A stretch of 33,600 bases of DNA, taken from NCBI GenBank assembly GCA_028696055.1, contig JAQVHV010000011.1, positions 1-33,600 on the forward strand, in the 5' to 3' direction. The DNA comes from Sulfurovum sp. GTDB lineage: Bacteria; Campylobacterota; Campylobacteria; Campylobacterales; Sulfurovaceae. A program made the position numbers and the translations under genes. Shown here piece by piece: positions 16,340 through 24,733 of the stretch (its first letter is position 1; the number at the start of each line of letters is the position of its first letter). The notes beneath the pieces were generated by a model. The model did no database searches, was not told where the DNA came from, and saw nothing but the letters and a program-made list of their open reading frames with translations.

Positions 16340-16360
16340 AAAAGAAGCCAAGCTTCTTTT
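16340..16360 (-). terminator. Perfect hairpin between the solenoid gene and the MoxR gene
   Basis: AAAAGAAGC (16340-16348) and GCTTCTTTT (16352-16360) form a 9-bp perfect stem with a 3-nt loop. In the minus-strand transcript it ends in UUUU, then GAAGGAG, the MoxR ribosome site. It could be a partial terminator that lowers MoxR relative to its partner, or it could hide the ribosome site. Confidence 0.4.
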
Positions 16361-16400
16361 AAATTCCTCTCACTCAAGCTTCGTCTTTGACTCAGATATT

Positions 16401-17783
16401 TCATATCACTACCTTGGTTGTATTGTGGTGTTCGATAAAGACCTCGTTTTGGGTCAATGCATTACGCAGCCTGGTATCGATCTTGAGCACATCAAGTATC
16501 TCGATAGGGGTAGAAGGATTCGCTGCAAGCCCTTTGTTGATCTCCAGCTCGTCACGCCCGTAGAGCTCGCGCAGTATCGTTTCCGGCGTATTGGGGTTGG
16601 AAGCGACCTGGTGCATCATATTCCGATCGCTTTTATCATTTGCATAGAACCCTTCAATGATCTCTACAGGCAAGATTGGATTTCCCGCCAGAGGATAGAA
16701 AGTAGTGCTGATCTGTTTGGCATAGAGTACCTGGAGGGCAGCTGCAGAGATACTTCTGTTCCCTGCGAGTTTTTCAAGCAGTATGATATTTCCGCTCTCT
16801 AAAAGCTCCTCTATGACCGCTGTGTCGATCTGCAGGTTTTTCCCCATTTCGGCAAGCAGCTCCGGGTCCGTGATCTTCCCGGCAACCATCCTGTAACGCT
16901 CCGTACTGATCGGCTGATACCAGAGCAGAAGCTTTACGACATCCTTCTCTTTCTCCAGCAGCATTTCAAAGAGCGCATCATCGATCGCTTCATTCGCCGC
17001 CAATGCTTCATGGATCGATTTTTCCTCTCTGAGTGAAAACTTTGTGAGCTGCTCCAATGGTACAACCGGATTGGCGGCCAGATACATATCGACCTTCAGG
17101 TTTCTCAGGCTCAGCAGACGTTTGATCACTTCACCATCGATATGCCTGCTGGTTGCGATCACTTCGTAGAGAGATGTTGTTCTATGCTCTTTCTGCTTGA
17201 ACTCATAGTTCGGAAAACCGATCAGCGCATGCAGGAGCCTGGGATCGGTTGCTTCGCGTACGAGGCGCTTGAGCGTCAGCGTGGAGTAGAGCTGGTCACG
17301 CTCTGCGGGTGTAATATCGATATATCTGGTCAACGTGGCGATCACGACAGAGCGGTCATCATTGTTGTCCTCCTCCTCTTCATGCCACTGATACATCTCA
17401 AGGAGTTTGACAAAAAGGGCATCGCTGATATCGGGATTTTGTATCATCCGCAGTACCCGTGCCTGATCATTGGAAAGCTTGATCGCCATCAGCAGTTCGT
17501 CATCGTTGATCCCGTCGGAGAGGAGCTGCTCAAACTCTTCCAGTCTGTATGCCGGGATCTTGCACGCATAAGCATCCTCCGAGATCATCTCCTCCACGGG
17601 GTTGAGGCTGTGGTGCTCTACCGTAGCGACGACATCCTCTTCTATCCCTTTCACTCTTGCCACTTTGTATTTTTTTAAAAATCTCTCTACCTCTTGCGTC
17701 GTAAATATACCCTCTTTGCCCAAAAAGAGTATCTTCTTGCCTTCGGCTTCTTCCAGTAATGCTTTTAAATCCTGCTTTTTCAT
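16401..17783 (-). CDS. Alpha-solenoid protein with LRV-like repeats, partner of the MoxR gene
   Basis: This 460-aa cytoplasmic protein has no signal peptide or membrane helix. The second half is built of repeats of the form A-x-N-P-x-x-P-x-x-x-L-x-x-L. Copies include LAANPVVPLEQL, LAANEAIDDALFEML, LAGNRSISAAALQVL, LAGNPILPVEIIEGF, VASNPNTPETILREL and LAANPSTPIEILDVL. This is the leucine-rich-repeat-variant type, a binding scaffold. The first 70 residues (KKILFLGKEGIFTTQEVERFLKKY) may be a separate alpha/beta domain, perhaps BRCT-like; this is a guess. It is 76 bp upstream of the MoxR gene on the same strand, so the two probably work together. The start is the ATG right after an extended -10 box. 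Confidence 0.7.
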   Translation of the reverse strand: MKKQDLKALLEEAEGKKILFLGKEGIFTTQEVERFLKKYKVARVKGIEEDVVATVEHHSLNPVEEMISEDAYACKIPAYRLEEFEQLLSDGINDDELLMAIKLSNDQARVLRMIQNPDISDALFVKLLEMYQWHEEEEDNNDDRSVVIATLTRYIDITPAERDQLYSTLTLKRLVREATDPRLLHALIGFPNYEFKQKEHRTTSLYEVIATSRHIDGEVIKRLLSLRNLKVDMYLAANPVVPLEQLTKFSLREEKSIHEALAANEAIDDALFEMLLEKEKDVVKLLLWYQPISTERYRMVAGKITDPELLAEMGKNLQIDTAVIEELLESGNIILLEKLAGNRSISAAALQVLYAKQISTTFYPLAGNPILPVEIIEGFYANDKSDRNMMHQVASNPNTPETILRELYGRDELEINKGLAANPSTPIEILDVLKIDTRLRNALTQNEVFIEHHNTTKVVI

Positions 17784-17789
17784 ACGTTT

Positions 17790-17798
17790 ACTATAGCA
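17790..17798 (-). promoter_or_regulatory. Extended -10 promoter for a leaderless transcript (solenoid gene)
   Basis: Minus-strand TGCTATAGT ends 6 nt before the ATG (17783). Transcription would start at or within a base or two of the start codon, and no ribosome site is present. A clear -35 box is not seen. Confidence 0.45.
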
Positions 17799-17817
17799 TA
17801 CCACTGTTTAATAGGAG

Positions 17818-18528
17818 TTAATATGTCCTATTTGTCTTCAGGCGCTGCAGGTAAATGGCTACAGATATCCCTGCAGAGCCCAATATCATCAACATCACCA
17901 TCATCTGGTAACGTACGGCAATGAGGGGGTCTACGCCTGAGAGTATCTGCCCGGTCATCATCCCGGGAAGAGAGACAAGCCCCACGGCAAAGAGCGCATT
18001 GATGATGGGGATCAATGACGCCTTGTAGGCCGTTGCCCTCGCCTCGATAAAGTCAATCTCTCTCCCCATTTCGCTCTCAAAACGCTCTGCAGCGATACTC
18101 ACCGCGTTCATTGAATTGGCGAAGATCATACCGGCCAAAGGTATCATCACTTTGGGATCATACCACGGCTCCGGATCCAAAACCCCTGCTATCACCAGTA
18201 CCAGTGTCAGCAACCCTCCGGCAACGATGGAAAGAAAGACGTTAAGATAGAGTTTTGTCTCCGTTTTCTGCAGGGGACGCAGTGCGATGATACTGGCGGC
18301 TATCAACATGACCGAAAGCACAAGGATCACGAGATAGGGTGAGTCTGCCTGAAAGATGTATGTCAAGGCGTAGCCGATCAGGATCAGCTGTACCAACATC
18401 CTGAAAAGCGCATAGAAGAGTGTAACGCTGTCTTTGACCCAGCGTATATAGATAGCTATAACAACGCTCACCGGGATCATCATCCACAAGAGGTCCAGCA
18501 GCGAAATTTCATAGAGAGAGGTATTCAT
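17818..18528 (-). CDS. FetB/YbbM-family (UPF0014) ABC transporter permease
   Basis: This inner-membrane protein of 236 aa has about seven hydrophobic helices. The conserved block IPLAGMIFANSMNAVSIAAERF and the loop LIPIINALFAVGLVSLPGMMTGQILSGVDPLIAVRYQ match FetB of Escherichia coli, which works with the ATPase FetA in iron export. The ATG at 18528 is chosen because AAGGAG lies 8 nt upstream; a GTG at 18537 overlaps that site. No FetA-type ATPase gene is beside it, so the partner must be elsewhere or the protein works with another ATPase. It follows comF by 5 bp and so is in the sirtuin-comF operon. Substrate is unproven. Confidence 0.82.
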   Translation of the reverse strand: MNTSLYEISLLDLLWMMIPVSVVIAIYIRWVKDSVTLFYALFRMLVQLILIGYALTYIFQADSPYLVILVLSVMLIAASIIALRPLQKTETKLYLNVFLSIVAGGLLTLVLVIAGVLDPEPWYDPKVMIPLAGMIFANSMNAVSIAAERFESEMGREIDFIEARATAYKASLIPIINALFAVGLVSLPGMMTGQILSGVDPLIAVRYQMMVMLMILGSAGISVAIYLQRLKTNRTY

Positions 18529-18533
18529 GTAGA

Positions 18534-19109
18534 TCACTCCTTGGCATCAGCCAGTGTAAGGGCGAAGAGCACATTGACACCATGCTGTAACAGTACATTT
18601 TGCGCTTCCTGCAACGTGATACCCGTCGTGACCGTATCATCGACGAGTATCACATCGATACCGCTTTTGCCGGTATACCTGAAGTCCCTAGGATGGTTCA
18701 GCCGAAACTGCAGGTCTTTGCCCGAATAGCTGACCCTGTTTTTGGCCAGAAGTTTCCCGTGCATTACTTTCGTCTTCTGGGTCCGCATCGCATGCGCAAG
18801 CAGTGCCGTATGGGAGTAACCGCTGCCGACATACTCATCGACACCCACGATATAGACATCGCTCTCCAGCGACTCTGAAAACTCCTTGATAAAAGGTTTC
18901 ATTGTCATCCCGGCAAGCCTCTTGTAGATACGGTACCCCTCAGGCTTGTGTTTGGTATGCAGCAGTGACGCTATCGCAGCGTAGGGATAGAAACTGATCA
19001 CATCAAGCGTACCGATTTTGCGTGTGTGAATCTGTGGAGCAAAGAGTCTCTCCCTACAATCGCTGCAGATGATCTGAAAACTCGGTTTTGTACAGGCATA
19101 ACAGCGCAT
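18534..19109 (-). CDS. comF: ComF-family phosphoribosyltransferase-like protein
   Basis: This 191-aa protein has an N-terminal zinc finger (C3, C6, C15, C18) and a phosphoribosyltransferase domain with the PRPP motif VILVDDTVTTGITL near residue 160. In competent bacteria ComF supports uptake of transforming single-stranded DNA; the biochemical role is not settled. It is short for the family but complete. Its ATG shares one base with the stop of the sirtuin gene (TGATG), so the two are translationally coupled. Confidence 0.85.
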   Translation of the reverse strand: MRCYACTKPSFQIICSDCRERLFAPQIHTRKIGTLDVISFYPYAAIASLLHTKHKPEGYRIYKRLAGMTMKPFIKEFSESLESDVYIVGVDEYVGSGYSHTALLAHAMRTQKTKVMHGKLLAKNRVSYSGKDLQFRLNHPRDFRYTGKSGIDVILVDDTVTTGITLQEAQNVLLQHGVNVLFALTLADAKE

Positions 19110-19930
19110 CAGGGTATCACCTTCTCCAGTGCTTCAAGGGCACCCAGCGGAAGTTCGATCCGGGCACCGAAACTCTCTCTGGGATTGATACGGATCAGCG
19201 GAACGGAAAAATCTTTTGCAACCCTTTCAGAGGTATTTCGGACCGTCGGTACCGCTGTCCCCGCCCCTATCTCCACGATCGCGAGTTTCGCACCTTCAGC
19301 AGCAAGCTTCTCTATCCATATTTTCAGCCTCTCCCTCTGTGCATCGGTGCGGTTATGGTTCCATCCCCAGTCATTGAACATCAGGATATTGGGCCTCGCC
19401 ATGCCTCCGCAGTCAGGGCAACTTGGCAGCGGGTCTTGTGCCTGGAACCCTTCTCCCACCGCTACGGTGGTACCGTCCGCGCTCCAGATCTTCTCTCGGC
19501 AATCATCCAGACACTGGAGATGGTGGATGGAACCGTGACACTCCATAATGCGCTCTTCGCTGAAACCCGCTTTCCGGAACTGGCCATCCACATTGGAGGT
19601 AAAAACGAAAGAGCCATATTTTTTAGTATTAGAAAGTGCAAGCAGTCGTCTGAACCCCTCATGGGGCACGGTATCGCGGTAGAGATGCAGCCTGTGCCCG
19701 TAAAATGCCCAGGCAAGTCTCGGATCGGATTCGAACCACCGTGGGTTTGCCATCTCTTCAAAACGGAGATCCAGCTCCCTAGCCTTAGGGTAGGCCCTCC
19801 AGAACCCCTCTGTCCCACGGAAATCAGGCAGCCCACTGTCCACTCCCATCCCTGCACCCGCGGTGATAAAAAGTGCATCGGCATCCATTAACAGTGCTCT
19901 GGCTTCCCGGATATTTTCCTCTATCTTCAT
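19109..19930 (-). CDS. Sir2-family NAD-dependent protein deacylase
   Basis: This 273-aa protein has the sirtuin motifs GAGMGVDSGLPDFRG (25-39), TSNVDGQF (111-118, the TxNxD element), the catalytic His in CHGS (H132), and the zinc cysteines C140, C144, C171 and C174. It removes acyl groups from lysines using NAD+. The acsA product in this window is of the class that sirtuins activate by deacetylating the lysine in PKTRSGK, a known pairing. The start is the ATG at 19930: a TGCTATAAT box ends 7 nt before it, so an upstream ATG 9 codons earlier would lie inside the promoter. Confidence 0.88.
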   Translation of the reverse strand: MKIEENIREARALLMDADALFITAGAGMGVDSGLPDFRGTEGFWRAYPKARELDLRFEEMANPRWFESDPRLAWAFYGHRLHLYRDTVPHEGFRRLLALSNTKKYGSFVFTSNVDGQFRKAGFSEERIMECHGSIHHLQCLDDCREKIWSADGTTVAVGEGFQAQDPLPSCPDCGGMARPNILMFNDWGWNHNRTDAQRERLKIWIEKLAAEGAKLAIVEIGAGTAVPTVRNTSERVAKDFSVPLIRINPRESFGARIELPLGALEALEKVIP

Positions 19931-19937
19931 AAGAGTG

Positions 19938-19946
19938 ATTATAGCA
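19938..19946 (-). promoter_or_regulatory. Extended -10 promoter for a leaderless sirtuin transcript
   Basis: Minus-strand TGCTATAAT ends 7 nt before the ATG. The expected transcription start falls on or next to the start codon. No Shine-Dalgarno site is between them. Confidence 0.55.
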
Positions 19947-20025
19947 TACCTCCGCATAGGGTATTTTGCTTCAAAAGTACAGTCGATCCGCAGAGAAGTA
20001 GAAAATATTTACCAATATCAACCTG

Positions 20026-22425
20026 CTACCTGCTGCCTGCTTTACCCGCATACTCTTTCGCCTTTTTAGAAAGCGCTCTGAGGCGTGCCAGGACTTTCCC
20101 GTTGACCGACTCGGCAGGGTACTCTCCTTTATCATTCTTTTCACCGGCTTTGACTCCGGTCAGGATCTCAACACCTTCATCGATCGTTTTCACCGCATAG
20201 ATGGAAAACTTGCCCTCTTCGGCAGCCTTAAGGACTTCACTTTTCAGCATCAGATGTTTTGCATTGGCCTCCGGGATGAGAACCCCATACGAAGCTTTGG
20301 GATCATGATGCATACAGACATCAAAAAAACCTTCGATCTTCTCGTTGACCCCGCCTACCGGCTGCACTTCACCAAACTGGTTGACTGAACCTGTTACGGC
20401 GATATTTTGGCGGATCGGAAGCCCGGAAAGCGATGATATCAAAGCATAAAGTTCCGTCGATGAAGCACTATCTCCCTCAACCATACTGTAGGTCTGCTCA
20501 AATACTAGCGATGCAACGATACTCATAGGCAGATCAGAAGCATAGCGTGACCCAAGATAGGAACTCAGTATCATCACCCCTTTAGCGTGGATCGGGCCCC
20601 CCAGCTCGACTTTGCGTTGGATATCGATGATCTCTCCTTTGCCCATGCGTGTCGTGGCAGTAATGCGTGACGGGATACCGAACGCATGCCCGCCCAGCGA
20701 GATGAATGAAAGCGCATTGATCTGCCCCACTTTGCTGCCGCTCACATCGATCATGATCGTTCCCTCGTCGATCTGTTCATAGAGCTTCATCTGGACACGG
20801 TTTACCCTTGCCTTCTGTGAGGCAAGGGTCTGTTCGATATCTTCGGGTTCTATCACCTTATGTGCACTCTTTTTCGCCCAGTAGTCCGCTTCTTTTAGCA
20901 GGTCAGCCAGCGTATGCAGGTGCGTCGAGAGTTTATAGGCATCGGAAACATCCCGTGAGCATTGTTCGATCACCCGCGCAGTCGCCTGAGGTGTCAATGC
21001 AAGCAATGCATGTTTTTTGGCTATCGTACCGATCATACGGGCATACAAAAGATGATTTTCTTCACTCCTCTTGATCTCATCTTCAAAGTCAGCAGTCACC
21101 TTGAAGAGCTCTTTGAAATCAGGATCGTAATGATAGAGTAAATAATAGAGATATCTCTCCCCAACCAATATTACCTTGATATCCAACGGTATCGGCTCGG
21201 GTTCAAGTGTTGTAGTACTCACAAATGCATATTGCATCGCAAGCGATTCAATCCTGAGCTCCTTGGCACGAAGTACTCTTTTGAGTTCCTCATACGCATA
21301 AGGCTTCATAAGTAGTTTTCTCACATCAAGCACCAGGTAACCGCCGTTAGCCCTATGCAGCGCACCGGGTTTGACCATCGTAAAGTTGGTCACAAGCGCG
21401 CCCATATGAGAGGCATGTTCGATACGTCCTATAAGATTTTGATGAACGGGATTATCCTCATAGATCACCGGTGCGGTATCTTCCTCCTCATGAGAGATAA
21501 AAAGGTTGACCTTATAGCGCTCAAACGGCGAGGTGTAAAACTCCATCATGAAAGAAGGCAGCCCCATCTCCTCAGGTTTGACCAGAAAATCCTGTACATG
21601 CCTGACAATATCTTTTTCCATTTCATTAAGATAGTTTTTGATCTTCTCATGCTCTTCATATCTCTGGCGCACTTCATCGATGATCGAATGGACTGCATCT
21701 TTGGTGATCTTTTTATTGAGTGACTTCAGCTCTTTCTGGTGTACTTTATTGAGCTCGGTGACTTTACGCAGTGCCTCTTTGACCAAGCCCTCGAATTCGG
21801 ACATATTATCGGCGATCTTCTCTTTTTTATCTCCCTTGATGGCCTTGAACTCTTCAGGAGAAAGGACCTTGCCGTCGATAACCGGTACAAAGGTGATGCG
21901 ACTGGATGAGGAGATGTTCATCTGTACCTCATGCCTGACCGCTTCATCCTGAAGATGCCTGAAGATCTCTGTCTGTTCATCCATAAACTTTTGATTGAGT
22001 GCTTCACGTTCATTGATGTAAGCGCTGCTTTCAAACACTGCCGGCAGTACGGTTTTAAGAAGTTCTATCAGTTCTTCAATATTGTCTCTGAAAAGCAATG
22101 CTTTTCCCGGAGGAAGTTTGATCGCCAGAGGAAAGCGCTGATCTTTGAAGTTGTTGACATAACACCAGTCGCTGGGCGCAGACTCCTGTCCGGCCTTCTG
22201 TTCCAGATACCCCATCACTACCGAATGTTTACCACACCCGGAAGGCCCCATAGCAAAGATATTATACCCGTCCTGAGCAATATTGGTACCAAAGTCTATC
22301 GCATCGAGTGCCCGTTCCTGCCCCAGGGGCTGTTCCAATATATCCAGCTCATCAGTAGTGCCAAAATCAAACAGCGAGCTGTCACACCTGTGGTAGAGTA
22401 CCGATACATCCAATGGGTTTAACAT
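20026..22425 (-). CDS. Lon-family ATP-dependent protease (LonB/YcbZ-like, AAA plus S16 peptidase)
   Basis: This 799-aa protein lacks the N-terminal Lon domain of classical LonA. Walker A is GPSGCGKHS (60-68). ANGGYLVLDVRKLL looks like Walker B after a long insertion (about 140-330) with coiled-coil character. The peptidase domain has S653 in EGDSASS and K696 in GGVNEKIEG. The 43-residue gap is the same as in Escherichia coli Lon, so the Ser-Lys dyad is complete. The ATG at 22425 has GAGGAG 6 nt upstream and is preferred to an ATG 10 codons earlier that abuts the -10 box. It degrades misfolded or regulatory proteins; specific targets are unknown. Confidence 0.9.
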   Translation of the reverse strand: MLNPLDVSVLYHRCDSSLFDFGTTDELDILEQPLGQERALDAIDFGTNIAQDGYNIFAMGPSGCGKHSVVMGYLEQKAGQESAPSDWCYVNNFKDQRFPLAIKLPPGKALLFRDNIEELIELLKTVLPAVFESSAYINEREALNQKFMDEQTEIFRHLQDEAVRHEVQMNISSSSRITFVPVIDGKVLSPEEFKAIKGDKKEKIADNMSEFEGLVKEALRKVTELNKVHQKELKSLNKKITKDAVHSIIDEVRQRYEEHEKIKNYLNEMEKDIVRHVQDFLVKPEEMGLPSFMMEFYTSPFERYKVNLFISHEEEDTAPVIYEDNPVHQNLIGRIEHASHMGALVTNFTMVKPGALHRANGGYLVLDVRKLLMKPYAYEELKRVLRAKELRIESLAMQYAFVSTTTLEPEPIPLDIKVILVGERYLYYLLYHYDPDFKELFKVTADFEDEIKRSEENHLLYARMIGTIAKKHALLALTPQATARVIEQCSRDVSDAYKLSTHLHTLADLLKEADYWAKKSAHKVIEPEDIEQTLASQKARVNRVQMKLYEQIDEGTIMIDVSGSKVGQINALSFISLGGHAFGIPSRITATTRMGKGEIIDIQRKVELGGPIHAKGVMILSSYLGSRYASDLPMSIVASLVFEQTYSMVEGDSASSTELYALISSLSGLPIRQNIAVTGSVNQFGEVQPVGGVNEKIEGFFDVCMHHDPKASYGVLIPEANAKHLMLKSEVLKAAEEGKFSIYAVKTIDEGVEILTGVKAGEKNDKGEYPAESVNGKVLARLRALSKKAKEYAGKAGSR

Positions 22426-22455
22426 CTCTCTCTCCTCAAAAGCGGTTTCTGCCAT

Positions 22456-22483
22456 AGTATAGCAAAAAGATAAAGCATTGCAA
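22456..22483 (-). promoter_or_regulatory. Sigma-70 promoter of the Lon-family gene
   Basis: On the minus strand TTGCAA (22483-22478), a 16-bp spacer and TGCTATACT (22464-22456) form an extended -10 promoter. Transcription would start near 22449, about 24 nt before the chosen ATG, which leaves room for the GAGGAG site. This supports the later start codon. Confidence 0.6.
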
Positions 22484-22507
22484 GCTGTATCTTTCAGTAT
22501 GTTCTTC

Positions 22508-22852
22508 TTAGACTTTCAACCCGTAGATATCTTTAGTCACTGCAATACAGTAGACTTGATAAATCTGCAGAGGGTTCTGCCGTACCGTCACCTCCATGCC
22601 CAAATCCTCGGCAATTTTCTTCAGGGCACTTACCGTATCCTCCCCCATCGTGGTAAACTCAACCAGCATATCACCCCTGTATCCTGCATAGCTTCTTACA
22701 TCAATGATATCAAGATCAAGCGCTCTGCGGATCATCGCTCTGCGGCTCTCATCCATCGTGTATTCCGACGTGGGAAGTTTGGAATACGATTTTCTGTTCG
22801 ACTCCCAGATATAGTCATTGGAGTTTTTTTTCTTCGCATCATCACTCTTCAT
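22508..22852 (-). CDS. Conserved-looking small protein of unknown function
   Basis: This 114-aa protein is soluble by composition, without signal or membrane helix. It has a charged N-terminus (MKSDDAKKKNSNDY) and an alpha/beta C-terminal part with a repeated hydrophobic pattern (DIIDVRSYAGYRGDMLVEFTTMGEDTVSALKKIAEDLGMEVTV). That could form a small ferredoxin-like fold. AAGGA lies 8 nt before the ATG, and the frame fills the gap between the Lon gene and the methyltransferase gene on the same strand. I do not recognise the family. A real gene is likely from its ribosome site and codon pattern. Confidence 0.65.
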   Translation of the reverse strand: MKSDDAKKKNSNDYIWESNRKSYSKLPTSEYTMDESRRAMIRRALDLDIIDVRSYAGYRGDMLVEFTTMGEDTVSALKKIAEDLGMEVTVRQNPLQIYQVYCIAVTKDIYGLKV

Positions 22853-22918
22853 CTTTTAGATCCTTATTTTATTTTTATCTTTAAGTATAACAAAAACTTA
22901 GAAAATACTGAAATAAAC

Positions 22919-23563
22919 TCAGGCTTCATTTTTTCTGATCACCACCATATTTTTCCCGTTGTCCGCCACCAGTGTGCATCCGTACATCCCGCACAGTATG
23001 CTGAAGGTCCGAGGGGTGAAAAAGACGATATGGGTGGGGTCAAGATGGTAGTACCACTTCTTGAACGCCTCGATATCATTGGGATGGAACTGTGTCTGAA
23101 GTGCCAGATACCCACCCTCTTCGAGCATCTCCAGGAGCTGTGCAAAGATGGCTTTTGGGTCGTGAAGATGTTCAAAAACTTCGGTGGAGACTATCAGCTC
23201 ATATTTTTTACTATCATAAAGGTTTTCGGGATGGTATACCGGGTCATAATAATCGGATCCGATCCCCTCTTCTTTGAGCATTTCGGCCAGAAGCGAACTT
23301 CTCCCGCAGCCAAAATCAAGGGCGCTTCTGGGAGTGCCGACCACAGGCAGCACAAAATCAAGAAAACGTCGGAAGTAAGCCCGGTACCCCTCATCCTCGG
23401 GATCATTTTCATGCAGGTCATAGCGCGCTTTTTGTTCAGAAATAGGCTTGAAGTGTTCCTGTGACTTGCTGATACATTGACAATGGGGGCAATAGTAGTA
23501 CGCTATCGTACTCTTTTCATCAATAAATTTTTTTGTATCATGATTACAGATAAGACAGCTCAT
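22919..23563 (-). CDS. SAM-dependent methyltransferase with N-terminal zinc-finger-like motif
   Basis: The 214-aa product begins MSCLICNHDTKKF; two CxxC pairs (CLIC, about 3-6, and CPHCQC, about 25-30) suggest a small zinc ribbon. The class I methyltransferase fold follows: motif I ALDFGCGRSSLLAEML, then DYYDP and ELIVSTEVFEHLHDP, and the pattern GGYLALQTQF. It resembles methyltransferases of the type-11/23 group that act on diverse small molecules or sugars. The ATG at 23563 is chosen over one two codons earlier, which overlaps the AAGGA site. Substrate unknown. Confidence 0.78.
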   Translation of the reverse strand: MSCLICNHDTKKFIDEKSTIAYYYCPHCQCISKSQEHFKPISEQKARYDLHENDPEDEGYRAYFRRFLDFVLPVVGTPRSALDFGCGRSSLLAEMLKEEGIGSDYYDPVYHPENLYDSKKYELIVSTEVFEHLHDPKAIFAQLLEMLEEGGYLALQTQFHPNDIEAFKKWYYHLDPTHIVFFTPRTFSILCGMYGCTLVADNGKNMVVIRKNEA

Positions 23564-23627
23564 TTTCATCCTTTTTAAACGTATGCTATGTTACTATTAA
23601 CCCAGTTAAATTAAGGATAAAGTCAAG

Positions 23628-24728
23628 ATGAAAAGACGGGATTTTCTCACCGCTACCGCTGTCGGTGCCACAGCGATCGTACTACAGGGATGCCACAGGG
23701 CAGAAGAAGAGACGCCAAAGGACAAAGCGGTCAATGTCAACAAAGGCAAAAAGGTTACGCTCAAACTGGCAACCTCCTGGCCTGCGCACTTCCCTATCAT
23801 GGGTACGGGGGTTGACCGGTTTGCAGCACGGTGTGGTGAGATGAGCGGGGGAACGCTTGAGATCAAAGTCTTTGCGAAGAATATCCTGGTCCCTGCCCTG
23901 CAGGTGTTTGATGCGACCAGCGCCGCACAGATCGATGCGTTTCATTCGGGTGTCTACTACTGGAAAGGCAAAAACCCTGCTTTCTCTATCTTCGGCGGCA
24001 TGCCGCTTGGGTTGACCAGCGAAGAGATGATCACCTGGATGAAGTTCGGCGGGGGATATGATCTGTGGCGCGAACTCTACGGCAGGTTCAATCTCTACCC
24101 GCTGGTGGGAGGAACGACCGGCCCCCAGATGGGCGGATGGTTCAAAAAAGAGATCACTTCGCTCGAAGACCTCAAGGGCCTCAAGATGCGTATCCCGGGC
24201 CTGGGGGGAGAGATCATGCAGCGTCTCGGCGTCAACCCTGTGCTGCTTCCCGCAGGTGAGATATTTACCTCGCTGGAGCGCGGTACGATCGATGCTACCG
24301 AATGGGTGGGACCGGCGCTGGATAAGATGATGGGATTTGACAAGGCCGCCCCCTACTACTATACAGGATGGCATGAGCCCGGTTCGATCCTGGAGGTGAC
24401 ATTCAACAAGGCAAGATGGGAGAAGCTTAGTTCTGAACATCAGGCGATCATCACGGCTGCAACCGAAGAGATGACGGCACAAATGCTTCAGGAGTTCCGA
24501 TACGAGAATGCCAAAGCATTCCGGGACCTTCCCGAACATGTGCAGATCAGAACATTCCCCGCAGAGGTAATAGAAGCTGCCACAGCAGCCCTAAAAGAGG
24601 TTCTCTCAGAACAGAGTGTAAAAAACGAGGACTTCAAACGGGTTCTGGAGAGTTATCAAGCCTTCTACAGACTCAATCAGCCCTGGGATGAGATCAGTAC
24701 GAAAAACTTCCTCGATATCAGGGGATAA
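23628..24728 (+). CDS. TRAP transporter solute-binding protein (DctP/TakP-like), Tat lipoprotein
   Basis: This 366-aa protein begins MKRRDFLTATAVGATAIVLQGC. It combines a twin-arginine signal (RRDFL) with a lipobox (LQGC), so it should be folded in the cytoplasm, exported by Tat and lipid-anchored. The mature part has TRAP-binding-protein signatures: LKLATSWPAHFPIMGTGVDRFA, VFAKNILVPALQVFDATSAAQIDAFH and GTIDATEWVGPALDKMMGF...YYYTGWHEPGS. The last is the TakP type, which binds 2-oxoacids such as pyruvate. No DctQ or DctM membrane genes are next to it. The ligand is inferred from family resemblance. Confidence 0.85.
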   Translation: MKRRDFLTATAVGATAIVLQGCHRAEEETPKDKAVNVNKGKKVTLKLATSWPAHFPIMGTGVDRFAARCGEMSGGTLEIKVFAKNILVPALQVFDATSAAQIDAFHSGVYYWKGKNPAFSIFGGMPLGLTSEEMITWMKFGGGYDLWRELYGRFNLYPLVGGTTGPQMGGWFKKEITSLEDLKGLKMRIPGLGGEIMQRLGVNPVLLPAGEIFTSLERGTIDATEWVGPALDKMMGFDKAAPYYYTGWHEPGSILEVTFNKARWEKLSSEHQAIITAATEEMTAQMLQEFRYENAKAFRDLPEHVQIRTFPAEVIEAATAALKEVLSEQSVKNEDFKRVLESYQAFYRLNQPWDEISTKNFLDIRG

Positions 24729-24733
24729 GCTGC

